DNA of 52,368 nt from NCBI RefSeq assembly GCF_002150735.1, contig NZ_MUKA01000057.1:1-52368 (forward strand). The letters run 5' to 3'. The position numbers and the translations under genes are program-made. The DNA is from Streptomyces africanus. GTDB lineage: Bacteria; Actinomycetota; Actinomycetes; Streptomycetales; Streptomycetaceae. Each line of letters opens with the position of its first letter. Within the stretch, counting starts at the first letter, position 1. The notes below the pieces were generated by a model. The model worked only from the letters and a program-made list of their open reading frames with translations. It had not been told where the DNA came from and ran no database searches. Shown piece after piece: positions 1 through 8,505 of this stretch.

Positions 1-58
1 GGGTGGCGGGGGTTGCCGGGGTGGGAGTCAGGGTCCGTCACCTGCCCAGAAGCTGTTC

Positions 59-604
59 TCACCGCTTCGTCGGGAGACATCGCCTCTTCTTGACTGCCAG
101 GGCTTGGTGGGGGTGGCGGTACGCATGGGCGGCGAGTGTAGTTACGGGCTGCCAATTGCATGGCTCTAACAGCATTTTCCACTGGTAGGCCGGGCCTCGA
201 AACGTCCACCGGCTTGGTTCGTCGGAAGCCGCAACCTCACAGGGCGCCAACCACTCAGCCAAGAGAAGCCACGAGCAGACGGCAGCCGTTCCAAGCCCGA
301 GCCGCGCCAAGGATTCAAGGTCTTGGCCACCGATGGTGGCTTTGGTCAAAGACACCCCCATGACCAGCCAGAGGAGAGATAGAGCGGCCGACCGCCAGAC
401 GCTAGCGGCGGCTGCCTTGCAGAGCACGAGACGGTAGTAGACCACTGGCAGCGTATGCAGTCGGTGTCGACGATTGCGGGGGCTGTCGGACGACAAGGGT
501 GTGTTTTCGGGTGCGACGCCTGGCACCGCTCGGATCGTCGTCGAGTACAGCAGTGGTGCACACAACAAGCCTGACCCGCTTCGCCCCTTTTTTGACAGAA
601 ACAC
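59..604 (-). CDS. Hypothetical two-TM protein (doubtful)
   Basis: An open frame of 181 codons starting at GTG with no convincing ribosome binding site. The middle of the product (residues about 70-120) contains two hydrophobic stretches that could be membrane helices, followed by a basic tail. No family is recognised. Local GC and third-position bias are weaker than in the neighbouring genes, so it may be a chance open frame or a decayed gene. The rest of bases 1-760 shows no other credible coding region and forms the upstream region of the first ESX-like operon. Confidence 0.3.
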   Translation of the reverse strand: MFLSKKGRSGSGLLCAPLLYSTTIRAVPGVAPENTPLSSDSPRNRRHRLHTLPVVYYRLVLCKAAAASVWRSAALSLLWLVMGVSLTKATIGGQDLESLARLGLGTAAVCSWLLLAEWLAPCEVAASDEPSRWTFRGPAYQWKMLLEPCNWQPVTTLAAHAYRHPHQALAVKKRRCLPTKR

Positions 605-642
605 CCGCTTTAGCCTGGCAGTTCGATCCTGGCGTCGATTGC

Positions 643-672
643 GACCTCACCGATATTGTCAATACTCTTGAC
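643..672 (+). promoter_or_regulatory. 30-bp element repeated at 4290-4319
   Basis: The block opens with gacctcaccgata and closes with ctcttgac. The same block, 25 of 30 bases identical, occurs at 4290-4319 upstream of a lipoprotein gene. Here it ends 88 bases before the start of the WXG100-like gene. The TTGAC at its end could be a -35 hexamer, but no clear -10 follows. A shared promoter or regulator site is inferred only from the repetition. Confidence 0.35.
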
Positions 673-760
673 GGAACTCATGCCACATGCAGGGCCTGCC
701 ATGACAGTCTCTTTGCCGTCGCCAAAACGAACACTAACTACAACGAAGACGGGGTGGTAC

Positions 761-1045
761 ATGTCGGACTTGGTCGTCGATTTCGACCTTCTCAGCACGT
801 CGGCGAAGCAACTCAAGGCGATTCAGACTGAGTTCAAGAACCTGGGTGAGTGGAAGGACGACATCAAGTCGGTGGTCGGCGCCCCGGAACTCAAGGATGC
901 CATGACCGACTTCATCGATAACTGGGATGAAAACCGCAAGCGCCTGCTCGAATCTCTGGAAACCGTAGGAAAAATGGTAGAGGGCACCAGAGACGCCTTC
1001 AAGGGCCTCGATGACGACCTGGCCAAAGCCGGCAAGAAGAAGTAG
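761..1045 (+). CDS. WXG100-like (ESAT-6-like) small protein, module A
   Basis: A 94-residue, almost wholly helical protein with no signal peptide, the size and pattern of ESAT-6/WXG100 proteins, which are exported by type VII systems as helical-hairpin dimers. The strict W-x-G turn is not present. The turn region reads GEWKDD and the second helix holds the family-like pattern FIDNWDENRKR followed by LDDDLAKA and a lysine-rich end. ATG 761 is chosen because in-frame upstream codons lack a helical pattern and a weak GGGGTGG precedes it. It heads a plus-strand operon that continues with the 445-residue substrate-like protein 44 bases downstream. Its counterpart in module B lies at 9753-10064. 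Confidence 0.75.
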   Translation: MSDLVVDFDLLSTSAKQLKAIQTEFKNLGEWKDDIKSVVGAPELKDAMTDFIDNWDENRKRLLESLETVGKMVEGTRDAFKGLDDDLAKAGKKK

Positions 1046-1089
1046 GCGTTTCCCTTACATACCTAGATCACGCTTACTGGGGGACTTGA

Positions 1090-2427
1090 ATGGCACGACC
1101 CAAGGACTGGCATCCGCTGCGCGAAAGCGATCCCGTACCAGGGGATCCGGAGGGAATTCGCGGCCAAGTAAAGCACATGAAGAAGATCGCGGAGTATCTG
1201 CGCACGCAGGCCGCAGCACTCACCGCGATGGCCGAAGCCGACAACCTCAAGGGCAAGTACGCCGAGAAGCTGGGCGAGGAGGCTCGCGGGCTTGGGCGCA
1301 AGCTCGACGAGGCAGAAGACCGGTACCGCGAGGTGAAAGGCCACCTTTCCAGCTGGGCGGATGAGCTTGAGGAGATTCAGAATAAGGCCGACAAGGCCCT
1401 CGGGGACTCCAAAGACGCCCAGCGCGTGATCGACAGCCACGCCGCAAAGGCTGATGAAAAGTCGACACCGGACAAGAAGAAGGAGAAGGAGTCCGACGCC
1501 TCGCCGGAGGAAGATCCGGCGCTCAAGAGAGCCAAGGACGATCTCGAAGAGGCGCGCAAGCGACTGAACACCGCGGAAGGCGACTATACGGAGCGCTCCA
1601 ACCACTTCGCGGGAAAAATCCGGTCCTCCATCGACGATGACATGAAGGACAGTTGGTGGACCGACTTCAAGGCCTGGGTGGCCGACGCCGAGTGGCTCAA
1701 GGACTGGACTGAACGCCTCAGCTGGCTCGCGACGGCCGCAGGGATCGTCGCCATGTTCATCCCTGTAGTGGGGTGGGTCGCACTGGGTCTGACCATCGCG
1801 GTGACGCTGTCCCACATCACCCTGGCAGCGACGGGAAACGGCTCGTGGTTCGACGTAGTCATGGACATCGGTGCGCTCAAGATGGCACGCAACGGCCTCA
1901 AGGCGGCCAAGGCCATCAAGGCGCTGCAACAAAGTTCACGCAAGGCGGCGGCGGGGTTGGCTGACGATAGCGCCAAGACAGGGGCAGCCGCCGCAAATGC
2001 CGGAGCGCGCAAGACTGCCGCGAGAGCCGCTCGGAAGCGCGGAGGTACGTCAAGCAGCAACCGTAAGGCGGCGCGTGCCAGGAAGCTGCGCATGGAGGCC
2101 GAAAACCGAGCGGCCGGCAAGAAGGCAGCCGACGAGGTACGGGACGCCGAGCTGCCCGAAGCCACGCTGCGGGACAAGGCTGGCACCATCGGCGACGCGA
2201 AGCTCAGCCAGCAGATGAAGGACATCAAGAAGTGGCGAGACGAGTACCCCGACAATCCCACCCTCGCGGACAACGCTGCCCAGGCTCAGCGCCATCAGAA
2301 CATGCTACAGGGCTCGTGGGCGGTCGGCACCGGTCTCGACCTCGGCGACAAGTTCGGAAATGATGTCTCGGGCGGCGAGTACGACAGGATGAAGGGGCGC
2401 ATGGAGGCACCGGTGGGGCAGTGGTGA
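1090..2427 (+). CDS. Putative type VII substrate, long helical protein, module A
   Basis: A 445-residue protein opening with WHPLRESDPVPGDPEGI, closely matching the start of the module B protein at 8506-9756 (WPPLWNDDPTPGDPEEV). Residues 20-200 are charged and helical or coiled-coil. About 210-250 form a hydrophobic bipartite segment around the residues FIPVVGW. The last 190 residues are rich in Ala, Lys and Arg and match no toxin domain I know. A GGGGGAC ribosome site lies 6 bases before ATG 1090. The layout suggests an LXG-like or PE/PPE-like substrate or large partner of the WXG100 protein. The role is inferred from context; no enzymatic motif is visible. Confidence 0.7.
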   Translation: MARPKDWHPLRESDPVPGDPEGIRGQVKHMKKIAEYLRTQAAALTAMAEADNLKGKYAEKLGEEARGLGRKLDEAEDRYREVKGHLSSWADELEEIQNKADKALGDSKDAQRVIDSHAAKADEKSTPDKKKEKESDASPEEDPALKRAKDDLEEARKRLNTAEGDYTERSNHFAGKIRSSIDDDMKDSWWTDFKAWVADAEWLKDWTERLSWLATAAGIVAMFIPVVGWVALGLTIAVTLSHITLAATGNGSWFDVVMDIGALKMARNGLKAAKAIKALQQSSRKAAAGLADDSAKTGAAAANAGARKTAARAARKRGGTSSSNRKAARARKLRMEAENRAAGKKAADEVRDAELPEATLRDKAGTIGDAKLSQQMKDIKKWRDEYPDNPTLADNAAQAQRHQNMLQGSWAVGTGLDLGDKFGNDVSGGEYDRMKGRMEAPVGQW

Positions 2428-2852
2428 AGAGAAACGAGATGACGAGAAAAACGGGTGCCGGGGAAAATGCCGGGCTGAAACAGAGGCGCATCGACAGGTC
2501 GCTCACGGCCTTGAAGATCATCTTGGTTGTGGCGATCGTGCGCCTGCTGGCTGGGCCGGCGACCAAGGACTTCCTAGGAGACGCGGTGGTTGAACTGCCG
2601 ACCTGGGAGTGGTCCCTGTGTGCTCTCACCCCGCTCATCCTGCTCTTCCTCTATCGCAGCCCGGGCGACTGGAAACTGCTGTCGTATGACGCCATCTACC
2701 TGAAGTCGGCTGCCGGTCTCTACCTCTTCTACGCGACGGCTTTCGTTGTCTTCCAAGGTGGATGGGTGCTCTGGATCGCTGTCGCCGCCTCGTTGGGAAC
2801 ATTTCTGGGGATCTGGTGGCTGAACCGCAAGGAACGCCTGAATGCCCACTGA
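2424..2852 (+). CDS. Four-TM membrane protein, module A
   Basis: A 142-residue membrane protein with a basic N-terminus and four hydrophobic segments (about residues 30-45, 62-78, 95-112 and 114-132). GTG 2424 overlaps the stop of the upstream gene in a GTGA arrangement, indicating translational coupling; ATG 2439 is a possible alternative. Its end overlaps the start of the next gene by 11 bases. No family is recognised. Its position matches the membrane protein of module B (7878-8471), so it may anchor or accompany the ESX-like substrates. That role is inferred from the shared gene order only. Confidence 0.7.
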   Translation: MKRNEMTRKTGAGENAGLKQRRIDRSLTALKIILVVAIVRLLAGPATKDFLGDAVVELPTWEWSLCALTPLILLFLYRSPGDWKLLSYDAIYLKSAAGLYLFYATAFVVFQGGWVLWIAVAASLGTFLGIWWLNRKERLNAH

Positions 2853-3507
2853 ACAGACCGAGTCAGCGACCTCAGCAAGCGCACCCGTGACCGGCTACCG
2901 CCTCATCCTCCCGGATGACTGGGCCCAGATCCCACTGCGGCAGGGCACTGAGGAAGCCGTGCGCCGAATTCTCGACGAAGCCTTCGGCCGTATCCCGCCC
3001 GGTTCGCCGGAGGACAAGGTCGGCCCGTACAAGCGCGAGCTGGAACGCCGGTTCCGTGCCGCTGTCAGTCGGGTACAGGAGGGCAACGCCCTCGACCTGT
3101 ACTTGCCTGTGAGGTCCGCGGGCGACGTCAATCTAGGTGCTTCCATCATCGTGTCGGAAACGCTCCTCCCCCGCCGCCGCGAGCAGGCTGCTCACCAGGA
3201 GCCGACCAATGTGGCCGTGCACCTGCTTTCCGGCGACGGGACCGACAACGCCGACCTGAGTTCGGGGGAACTCGACGGAGCTCTCGCCGTACGCCGTGAG
3301 CACATCGCAGACGCCGACCCCGATCAAGGCGCAGATCTCGGTTCCCGCCGCGTGGAGTACGTCGTGGCCGTGCCGGACGATCCAGACCGTTGGTTCGCTG
3401 CTGCCTTTTCGACGGTCGGCGGTGGCGATCCGCGGGACGAACTGGCCGACGCCCTCGTCGAATGGTTCGACGCAGTCATGGCAACTCTCCGCTGGAGGCG
3501 TGCGTGA
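2842..3507 (+). CDS. ESX-module-associated soluble protein (Mog1/PsbP-like candidate)
   Basis: A 221-residue soluble protein without a signal peptide. Near the N-terminus it reads YRLILPDDWAQIPL, matching YKLLVPREWFRIDL of the module B protein at 6645-7223, and both end in a similar amphipathic helix with RW near the C-terminus. The LP-x-x-W strand and closing helix recall the Mog1/PsbP-like fold of mycobacterial LpqN/LpqT proteins. I propose that fold with low certainty. It is translationally linked to both neighbours, overlapping the upstream gene by 11 bases and the downstream gene by GTGA. It may be a chaperone or specificity factor for the WXG100 proteins; that is inference. Confidence 0.65.
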   Translation: MPTEQTESATSASAPVTGYRLILPDDWAQIPLRQGTEEAVRRILDEAFGRIPPGSPEDKVGPYKRELERRFRAAVSRVQEGNALDLYLPVRSAGDVNLGASIIVSETLLPRRREQAAHQEPTNVAVHLLSGDGTDNADLSSGELDGALAVRREHIADADPDQGADLGSRRVEYVVAVPDDPDRWFAAAFSTVGGGDPRDELADALVEWFDAVMATLRWRRA

Positions 3508-4121
3508 GTGAGCCTTTCTTCCCAGTGATCGATATTGAGTACATCGACCCCTACCCATGGACGGTGATCCCGCCACGTGACGGAGCCATCGGCCCGTTCG
3601 AGGAATGGGACGACATCCATGAGTGGTGCCGCGAGGAAGCCAAAGATCTCTGGCTGGATCGCGAACTGAATCCAGGGCCAAACGGCATCGACTTCGTCGC
3701 CGGCACCCTTGCACACTGCGCCGAGGCCTTCTCCCCGCCCGGCACGGATCACTGGCTGTTCCTTCACCGCGACCACCCCACGGACCTGCCGCTGCCCGTA
3801 TTCGCGGCGATCGGTCCGTCGTCGGGTCCCCGCGAGGAAACGCTGCGTGCTCTAAGCATGGCGGAGGATCCCAACTCGGTCGAGCCTCCAATCGTCAAGC
3901 GCTTCAAAGCCAAGAGGCTTGGCGAGGGCCTGACCACCTTCCGTTACATGAACCACGAGTCCTCGCCCCATCTCGTCGCCTGCGCGCGTTACGCGTGGCG
4001 TGTAGAGGAACATGGCGCCGATGTCGTGATGTGGACGGCTACCGAGGACGTCGCCCGCATCCTGCAAGCGGCCCAGGATCTGGAGCAGTTGGCGCACTCG
4101 CTCGCGATCTACGATCCCTGA
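3504..4121 (+). CDS. ESX-module-associated soluble protein, second type
   Basis: A 205-residue soluble protein starting at GTG 3504, which overlaps the preceding TGA (GTGA). It is acidic, begins with WTVIPPRDGAIGPF, and closes with a strand and helix (DVVMWTATEDVARIL, then LEQLAHSL). The protein at 7220-7888 has a comparable opening (VRWIMPEGFFELPF) and closing strand-helix, so the two look like distant homologues. Last gene of the module A operon, with no obvious terminator before the 227-base gap that follows. Function unknown; an accessory role to the ESX-like substrates is suggested by context. Confidence 0.65.
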   Translation: MSEPFFPVIDIEYIDPYPWTVIPPRDGAIGPFEEWDDIHEWCREEAKDLWLDRELNPGPNGIDFVAGTLAHCAEAFSPPGTDHWLFLHRDHPTDLPLPVFAAIGPSSGPREETLRALSMAEDPNSVEPPIVKRFKAKRLGEGLTTFRYMNHESSPHLVACARYAWRVEEHGADVVMWTATEDVARILQAAQDLEQLAHSLAIYDP

Positions 4122-4289
4122 GCAACTGGCGGGCTCTTGACGACTGACGAGAGAGGCCCAGCGGAACGCACCAAGATCGCTGGGCTCCTCGCCCGTTGCC
4201 TTACGATCAGGCCACAGACCGGCTACCTCGGGGTCGCATACGCCCAAGATTGCCCTCTTCGCAGTGAAGTTCGCTCTGGCGAAACCATG

Positions 4290-4319
4290 GACCTCACCGA
4301 TACCGTCTGTGCTCTTGAC
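4290..4319 (+). promoter_or_regulatory. Second copy of the 30-bp upstream element
   Basis: It matches 643-672 at 25 of 30 positions, with identical first 13 and last 8 bases. It ends 29 bases before the GTG start of the lipoprotein gene at 4349, much closer than the first copy is to its gene. The shared element suggests that the ESX-like operon and the lipoprotein/secreted-protein pair are co-regulated. The binding factor is unknown. Confidence 0.35.
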
Positions 4320-4348
4320 TCGCTTTCTGTCTCACGGGGAGAACCACT

Positions 4349-5005
4349 GTGAAGCGCCGCCCTTTGCCCGTCGCTGCCGCGCTGGCTGCGACAGCAGCTC
4401 TGCTCTTGACAGCCTGTGGCAGCGGGGACGACACCTCGAAGAGCAACGACAAGATCGCAGGGGCCGATACGGGCGACAAGGCGGCCTCGGCTTCACCTGG
4501 CGCCAGTGCATCTGATCCCGGCGGCAGGCCCAAGATCACGTTCCCCAAGGGCGTGGAGAACAGGTTCGAGAACTGGAAGACAGGCGATCCGACCGAGGAC
4601 ACGGTGTTGTCCGACGTGGCCCAGACGGTGAACGCAGTGGACGATGCGATCCTGCGGGGCGACACGAACTCGGCGACGCTCGCGTACTACCGCCAGGGCA
4701 AAGCGCTCGTGAGCGCGCAGAAATGGGTTCAGTCCTGGCTGGACGAGGACCTCACGTGGACGGGTGTTACGCGCTACTTCAACCCGAACGTCAAGGTCGC
4801 CGACAGCGACACGGCCGCCGTCGTCTACTGCGCTGATGAGAGCAAGGCCTACAACAAGAACCGCAAGACCGGCAAGGTGGACAAGTCGCCTTCCGGTGAG
4901 AGCCCGTACGTCACGTACAGCACGCAACTGAAGAAGAACAGCAAGGGGGTCTGGCAGACCACGGAGGTGCTGTCGAAGAGAGGGGACAAGACGTGCGCAT
5001 CCTGA
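4349..5005 (+). CDS. Secreted lipoprotein, unknown function
   Basis: A 218-residue protein with a textbook lipoprotein signal: MKRR, a hydrophobic core and the lipobox L-T-A-C with Cys23. A Ser/Gly/Asp-rich linker follows, then a compact domain. The C-terminal half (LTWTGVTRYFNPNVKVADSD and onward) resembles actinobacterial lipoproteins with an NTF2-like or similar small alpha-beta fold, but I cannot name a family. GTG 4349 follows a strong GGGGAGAA site. The next gene starts within its last codons (13-base overlap), so the two are probably co-translated. Confidence 0.75.
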   Translation: MKRRPLPVAAALAATAALLLTACGSGDDTSKSNDKIAGADTGDKAASASPGASASDPGGRPKITFPKGVENRFENWKTGDPTEDTVLSDVAQTVNAVDDAILRGDTNSATLAYYRQGKALVSAQKWVQSWLDEDLTWTGVTRYFNPNVKVADSDTAAVVYCADESKAYNKNRKTGKVDKSPSGESPYVTYSTQLKKNSKGVWQTTEVLSKRGDKTCAS

Positions 5006-6024
5006 CCCGTGGCGTCACCGCAGCGAGTGCGTTCGTCGTGGCTTTCGGGGCGATCGCCGGCACCGCCGAGGCGAAGGGCCCCGGCGCGTCCGAGGCCGAG
5101 GTCGACACCAGTGGCAACAGGTCCGGGAGCGACCTCGTTTCCATGATCAGATTCACAGGCGCCACTCCGGGTGGTGGCGGCAGCAAGGGCAACGTCGCCC
5201 CTGTAGGCAACTGGGACCCACCCGCGTGCTGGTACGAACCGCGCTCCGCGGAGGAATTCTCGAAGTACGTCGAGAACATGTACGACGAAACGGTCAATAC
5301 TCCAGGCCAGCACAGCTATGCCAAAGCTTCCGTCGGTATGTTCCGCAACGAGTACAAGGACGGAAAGTACAAGAACTACAACCTCGACCAGAAGGACGAG
5401 GGCAACTGGTGGGTCGCCGTCCGCGACGAAGCCCGCTGGACCGAGCCCGAGGCCCAGCTCTGCGACAAGCAGCCCTTCTGGGTCGAGAACGGGGCTGCCC
5501 CGCCCGTCGAGAACGCGGTCACTCCACGAGTCCTCGCCGAACTCGCCTACAACCGCATCCAGTTGCCGACCACCGAGGTAACTCTCGCCCCCGAGACGAC
5601 CACCAAGGTCAACCTCCCCACCTGGGCCTGGCTGGACAAAGCCAGGTTCAAGGAGGTGTCTGTCACCGCCGCGCTCAATGTGGCCGGGCTCAACATCCAG
5701 GCCACCACCACCGCCAAGCCGGTCTCCCTCAAGCTAGAGCCGGGCACCCAGGATGCTGAGACCTACCCAGCCTCCGGCGAGTGCACGATCAATGACGATG
5801 GGTCGATCGGCGAGCCCTACGCCAAGGGCAAGTCCGACGAGACACCGCAGTGCGGGGTCAAGTACCTTCGCTCCTCCGGCGACGGCACGTACAAGCTCCG
5901 GGCCACCATCACCTGGGAGATCGACTGGACCGGTACCGGCGGTGCCGGCGGCGACCTCCCGAACGGCACCTTCGGCAACGACCAGGACGTCACCGTCCAG
6001 GAGATCCAGTCCGTCAACAGGTGA
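4993..6024 (+). CDS. Secreted protein, unknown function
   Basis: A 343-residue exported protein. GTG 4993 gives a Sec signal peptide ending A-E-A near residue 27. The mature protein is beta-rich, with a Gly-rich start, two Trp/Tyr-rich blocks and four cysteines (near DPPACWYEP, AQLCDKQ, SGECTIN and TPQCGVK) that could form disulfides. The end (YKLRATITWEIDW) looks like an Ig-like or beta-sandwich strand pair. No enzyme motif is seen. Overlap with the upstream lipoprotein gene suggests a two-component surface unit placed between ESX modules A and B. Confidence 0.7.
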   Translation: MRILTRGVTAASAFVVAFGAIAGTAEAKGPGASEAEVDTSGNRSGSDLVSMIRFTGATPGGGGSKGNVAPVGNWDPPACWYEPRSAEEFSKYVENMYDETVNTPGQHSYAKASVGMFRNEYKDGKYKNYNLDQKDEGNWWVAVRDEARWTEPEAQLCDKQPFWVENGAAPPVENAVTPRVLAELAYNRIQLPTTEVTLAPETTTKVNLPTWAWLDKARFKEVSVTAALNVAGLNIQATTTAKPVSLKLEPGTQDAETYPASGECTINDDGSIGEPYAKGKSDETPQCGVKYLRSSGDGTYKLRATITWEIDWTGTGGAGGDLPNGTFGNDQDVTVQEIQSVNR

Positions 6025-6105
6025 CGGCACGTAGGTCGAGCCACCTGTTCGCTGAGACATTCGAGACGGAGGCAAGGGGAACCCACCCGGCGTAGATCCC
6101 GTGCG

Positions 6106-6648
6106 CTACCGCTGCCGCGCCGCCCGGCTCTTCCCCTTCCCCTTCTTCCGAAGCCTCCGCACCCGTTCCCGCTCCACGGCCGCCCGCTCCGCGGCCCGCG
6201 CGCCGGTCCAGCGGTGGACGAACCAACCCACCAGACCGGCACTGAGGACGTAGGCCAGGAACGCGCTGCCGGTCCCGGGGATGTAAGCACAACTCTCGGA
6301 CCGGCAGTTCCTGCCGGGCAGTCCGCTCAGCAGCAGGAAGAACGGCCCGAAAGCCGCGGCGCAGCAGACCGCCGTGCCCACGGCGTGCAGCCCTCGCGCC
6401 AGGCGGGTCCGATCCGAGGGCCCGGAGGCACACCGCAGCCAGCCGGCCACCCCGAGCACGGTGACCACGCCGAGGCCGCCACCGACCGCCCAGCTGCCCC
6501 CGGGCAGGTCCACCAACACTGGAACCGCCTCACGGGCGAATCGCTTCACCAGGCCCATGACCAGCAGGATCACACCTGTGCCGACGACCAGCCCGAGAAT
6601 CACCCCGACCATTCCCAGGCCGCTTCGCAGACCTCCTGCCCGCGTCAT
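6106..6648 (-). CDS. Four-TM membrane protein, module B
   Basis: A 180-residue membrane protein with about four hydrophobic segments, a short loop holding CRSESC between the third and fourth, and a strongly basic Arg/Lys-rich tail that should face the cytoplasm. ATG 6648 overlaps the stop of the upstream gene (ATGA); a GTG nine bases further upstream is possible. Last gene of the minus-strand module B operon. No family is recognised and module A has no counterpart at this position. Role unknown. Confidence 0.65.
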   Translation of the reverse strand: MTRAGGLRSGLGMVGVILGLVVGTGVILLVMGLVKRFAREAVPVLVDLPGGSWAVGGGLGVVTVLGVAGWLRCASGPSDRTRLARGLHAVGTAVCCAAAFGPFFLLLSGLPGRNCRSESCAYIPGTGSAFLAYVLSAGLVGWFVHRWTGARAAERAAVERERVRRLRKKGKGKSRAARQR

Positions 6649-7223
6649 ACGACCCACCGCAGAGATCCCGCGATGGCATCACACAACCGCCCCATCGGGC
6701 CGGACATCCCGGTGAGCGGGGCCGAGAAGGAGAGCGTCAGGTAGCCGACCCCGCCGGGCATCAGGGCATGCACGTTCAGCGTCGTGGTACCGAGAACACG
6801 CACGGCAGCACCCGCGGGGAGATCCACCACCGACACGTGCCGCCGTCCTGGGCCGTCAGGCTCCCGCAGCTCAAGCCATGCCGCGTATTTTTCCGGATCA
6901 GCCGGGGTGTCGCCCAGCGGCATCAAGGACACGAGGAGCGAGGCCGGAAGGCCGCCGTCCCGTGAGGTGGTCAGGAGGAAGAACTCCATGGCCCCACGTG
7001 CCCGGCCGGCTTCCGCGGTGTTGCGCAGGGTGGCCCATACCTTCTGTGTGAGCTCCGCGGGAACGTTCCGGCCCTCTGCCTGCCGGTCCACGAACGTCTT
7101 CAGTTGAGCGCGCCAGCGGTCCTGCATGAGGTCGATGCGGAACCACTCCCGTGGAACCAGCAGCTTGTAGTCCCGCGGGACACCCACCCGTGATGAGGCT
7201 TCGTCCTGTGGAGACTCATTCAC
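6645..7223 (-). CDS. ESX-module-associated soluble protein, module B homologue of 2842-3507
   Basis: A 192-residue soluble protein. GTG 7223 overlaps the upstream TGA, which fixes the start. The opening YKLLVPREWFRIDL and the final helix ending SLRWV parallel the module A protein at 2842-3507. The middle holds strand-rich sequence (FFLLTTSRDGGLPASLLVSL). The likely fold is the same unknown or Mog1/PsbP-like one proposed for its homologue. In module B the two soluble genes occur in the opposite order to module A, which implies rearrangement after duplication. Confidence 0.65.
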   Translation of the reverse strand: MNESPQDEASSRVGVPRDYKLLVPREWFRIDLMQDRWRAQLKTFVDRQAEGRNVPAELTQKVWATLRNTAEAGRARGAMEFFLLTTSRDGGLPASLLVSLMPLGDTPADPEKYAAWLELREPDGPGRRHVSVVDLPAGAAVRVLGTTTLNVHALMPGGVGYLTLSFSAPLTGMSGPMGRLCDAIAGSLRWVV

Positions 7224-7888
7224 CCCGGCATCACCAGGGGAGCTCCGTGGGCGTCGAAGAAGCGGACGCTCTTCACGACACCGGCGAACATGGCGGAGAA
7301 AACGTCCCACCCTTCGACCGTCGGTGTGCCCATCTCCAGCAGCAGAACGGTCCCGTTGGTCAGCGGGATCTGGACCTGTATGAAGGACGTCCAGATCGGC
7401 TCGTCCCGGCCCGACTGCGTCAGGCCGGCGTCGACGCTGCCCGGCCGACTGCCGACGCACGTCACCGCTGGGCCGCAGGGCAATTGCACTTCGCCGACCT
7501 GTCCGAGTTCCAGGTGCCGCAACGTGGTCGCGATGAAGCCCGCTGGGTCCTTGCCCGCGCGTTCGTCCAGATCCATGAGGCTGACGTTCACCGTGGCCGT
7601 GCAGCGGACGTCGTCGACCTCCGTCGTGACAAAGCCGGCGTACTGTACGCCCGCCTCGATGAACTCGTCGTAGTTCGCGGCGCACATGGCAGCCCATTGC
7701 AGCTGGACTTCCTCATCGGCACGCGGCAGCGTCTGCTTGGCCAACCCGACCAACTTGTCGGCGAGTTCGTCCAGGTCATCCGCCTCGAAGGGCAGCTCGA
7801 AGAAACCTTCGGGCATGATCCAGCGAACCTCTACGCCGTCGCTTCCCGTGAGGCCGCGCTGGGCTTCGCCGACGGTGTCAGTGGTCAT
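7220..7888 (-). CDS. ESX-module-associated soluble protein, second type, module B
   Basis: A 222-residue soluble protein. ATG 7888 overlaps the end of the upstream gene by 11 bases and follows a GTGAAGG-like ribosome site. It opens VRWIMPEGFFELPF and contains a long helix followed by beta strands, ending in a strand and helix (VLLLEMGTPTVEG, FSAMFAGVVKSV) comparable to the module A protein at 3504-4121. No catalytic motif is visible. Tight coupling on both sides suggests it acts with its neighbours, possibly on WXG100 export. Confidence 0.65.
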   Translation of the reverse strand: MTTDTVGEAQRGLTGSDGVEVRWIMPEGFFELPFEADDLDELADKLVGLAKQTLPRADEEVQLQWAAMCAANYDEFIEAGVQYAGFVTTEVDDVRCTATVNVSLMDLDERAGKDPAGFIATTLRHLELGQVGEVQLPCGPAVTCVGSRPGSVDAGLTQSGRDEPIWTSFIQVQIPLTNGTVLLLEMGTPTVEGWDVFSAMFAGVVKSVRFFDAHGAPLVMPG

Positions 7889-8471
7889 CTGAACCTTCAC
7901 TCTCGCGCACATGACGCTGCTCGGTGTCGTCCGCCTCGGGACGGAATGTCGCAGCGAAAGGGTAGGGGCCGTAGTGCGGGTAGAAGGCCGGGATATCGGC
8001 GCCACCCCTTCGAGCGATGTGTGCGATCTCCCGGTAGGTTCGCGCCCGCGCCCGCAGGTTCTGCCGGACCGGATCACCCCAGTGCGACCGGGCACTTCGT
8101 ACGAAGAAGAAGAGCTGCGTCACCAGGACGATCGCGGCGACCGCCAGATAGGTCGTGCGTGCAGCGGGGCTCTCCCAGTACAGCGCCACACCGCCCCAGT
8201 AGAGCACCGCCCCGAAGCCGACGAGTGCCAAGGGCACTCCATGCGCGAAGCCGGCCTTGAACATGTCCTGCTCGTCATCGTGACGCCGACGCAGCAGCGA
8301 CAGCACGGCGTGGTCGTCCAAGAAGTCGAACCGTAGCTCCCGTCGCGCCTCCTCTGCGGCCCGGTTCGCCTCGGGGACAGCCGCGATCACCGAACCGCTG
8401 ACCAAGGTGACGACATCACCGCCCCGGCGGCCGATGAACTCCCACTGCCCCAGCTCTTGCTCGTCGTCCAT
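7878..8471 (-). CDS. Two-TM membrane protein, module B
   Basis: A 197-residue protein with an acidic N-terminal half (MDDEQELGQWEFIG), two membrane helices at about residues 88-108 and 115-135, and a cytoplasmic Arg/His-rich C-terminus. ATG 8471 follows an AAGGAAGG-type site. It occupies the place held in module A by the membrane protein 2424-2852, but sequence similarity between the two is not evident. Possibly a membrane anchor for the secretion module; this is inferred from position. Confidence 0.65.
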   Translation of the reverse strand: MDDEQELGQWEFIGRRGGDVVTLVSGSVIAAVPEANRAAEEARRELRFDFLDDHAVLSLLRRRHDDEQDMFKAGFAHGVPLALVGFGAVLYWGGVALYWESPAARTTYLAVAAIVLVTQLFFFVRSARSHWGDPVRQNLRARARTYREIAHIARRGGADIPAFYPHYGPYPFAATFRPEADDTEQRHVRESEGSDDH

Positions 8472-8505
8472 GATTTCCGCCTTCCTTGAACAGGCCCTTG
8501 GTGGG

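Noticed and set aside
4122..4348. Possible small gene between module A and the lipoprotein gene
   Set aside because: No frame has both a credible start and ribosome site; the stretch looks like upstream regulatory DNA containing the 30-bp element.
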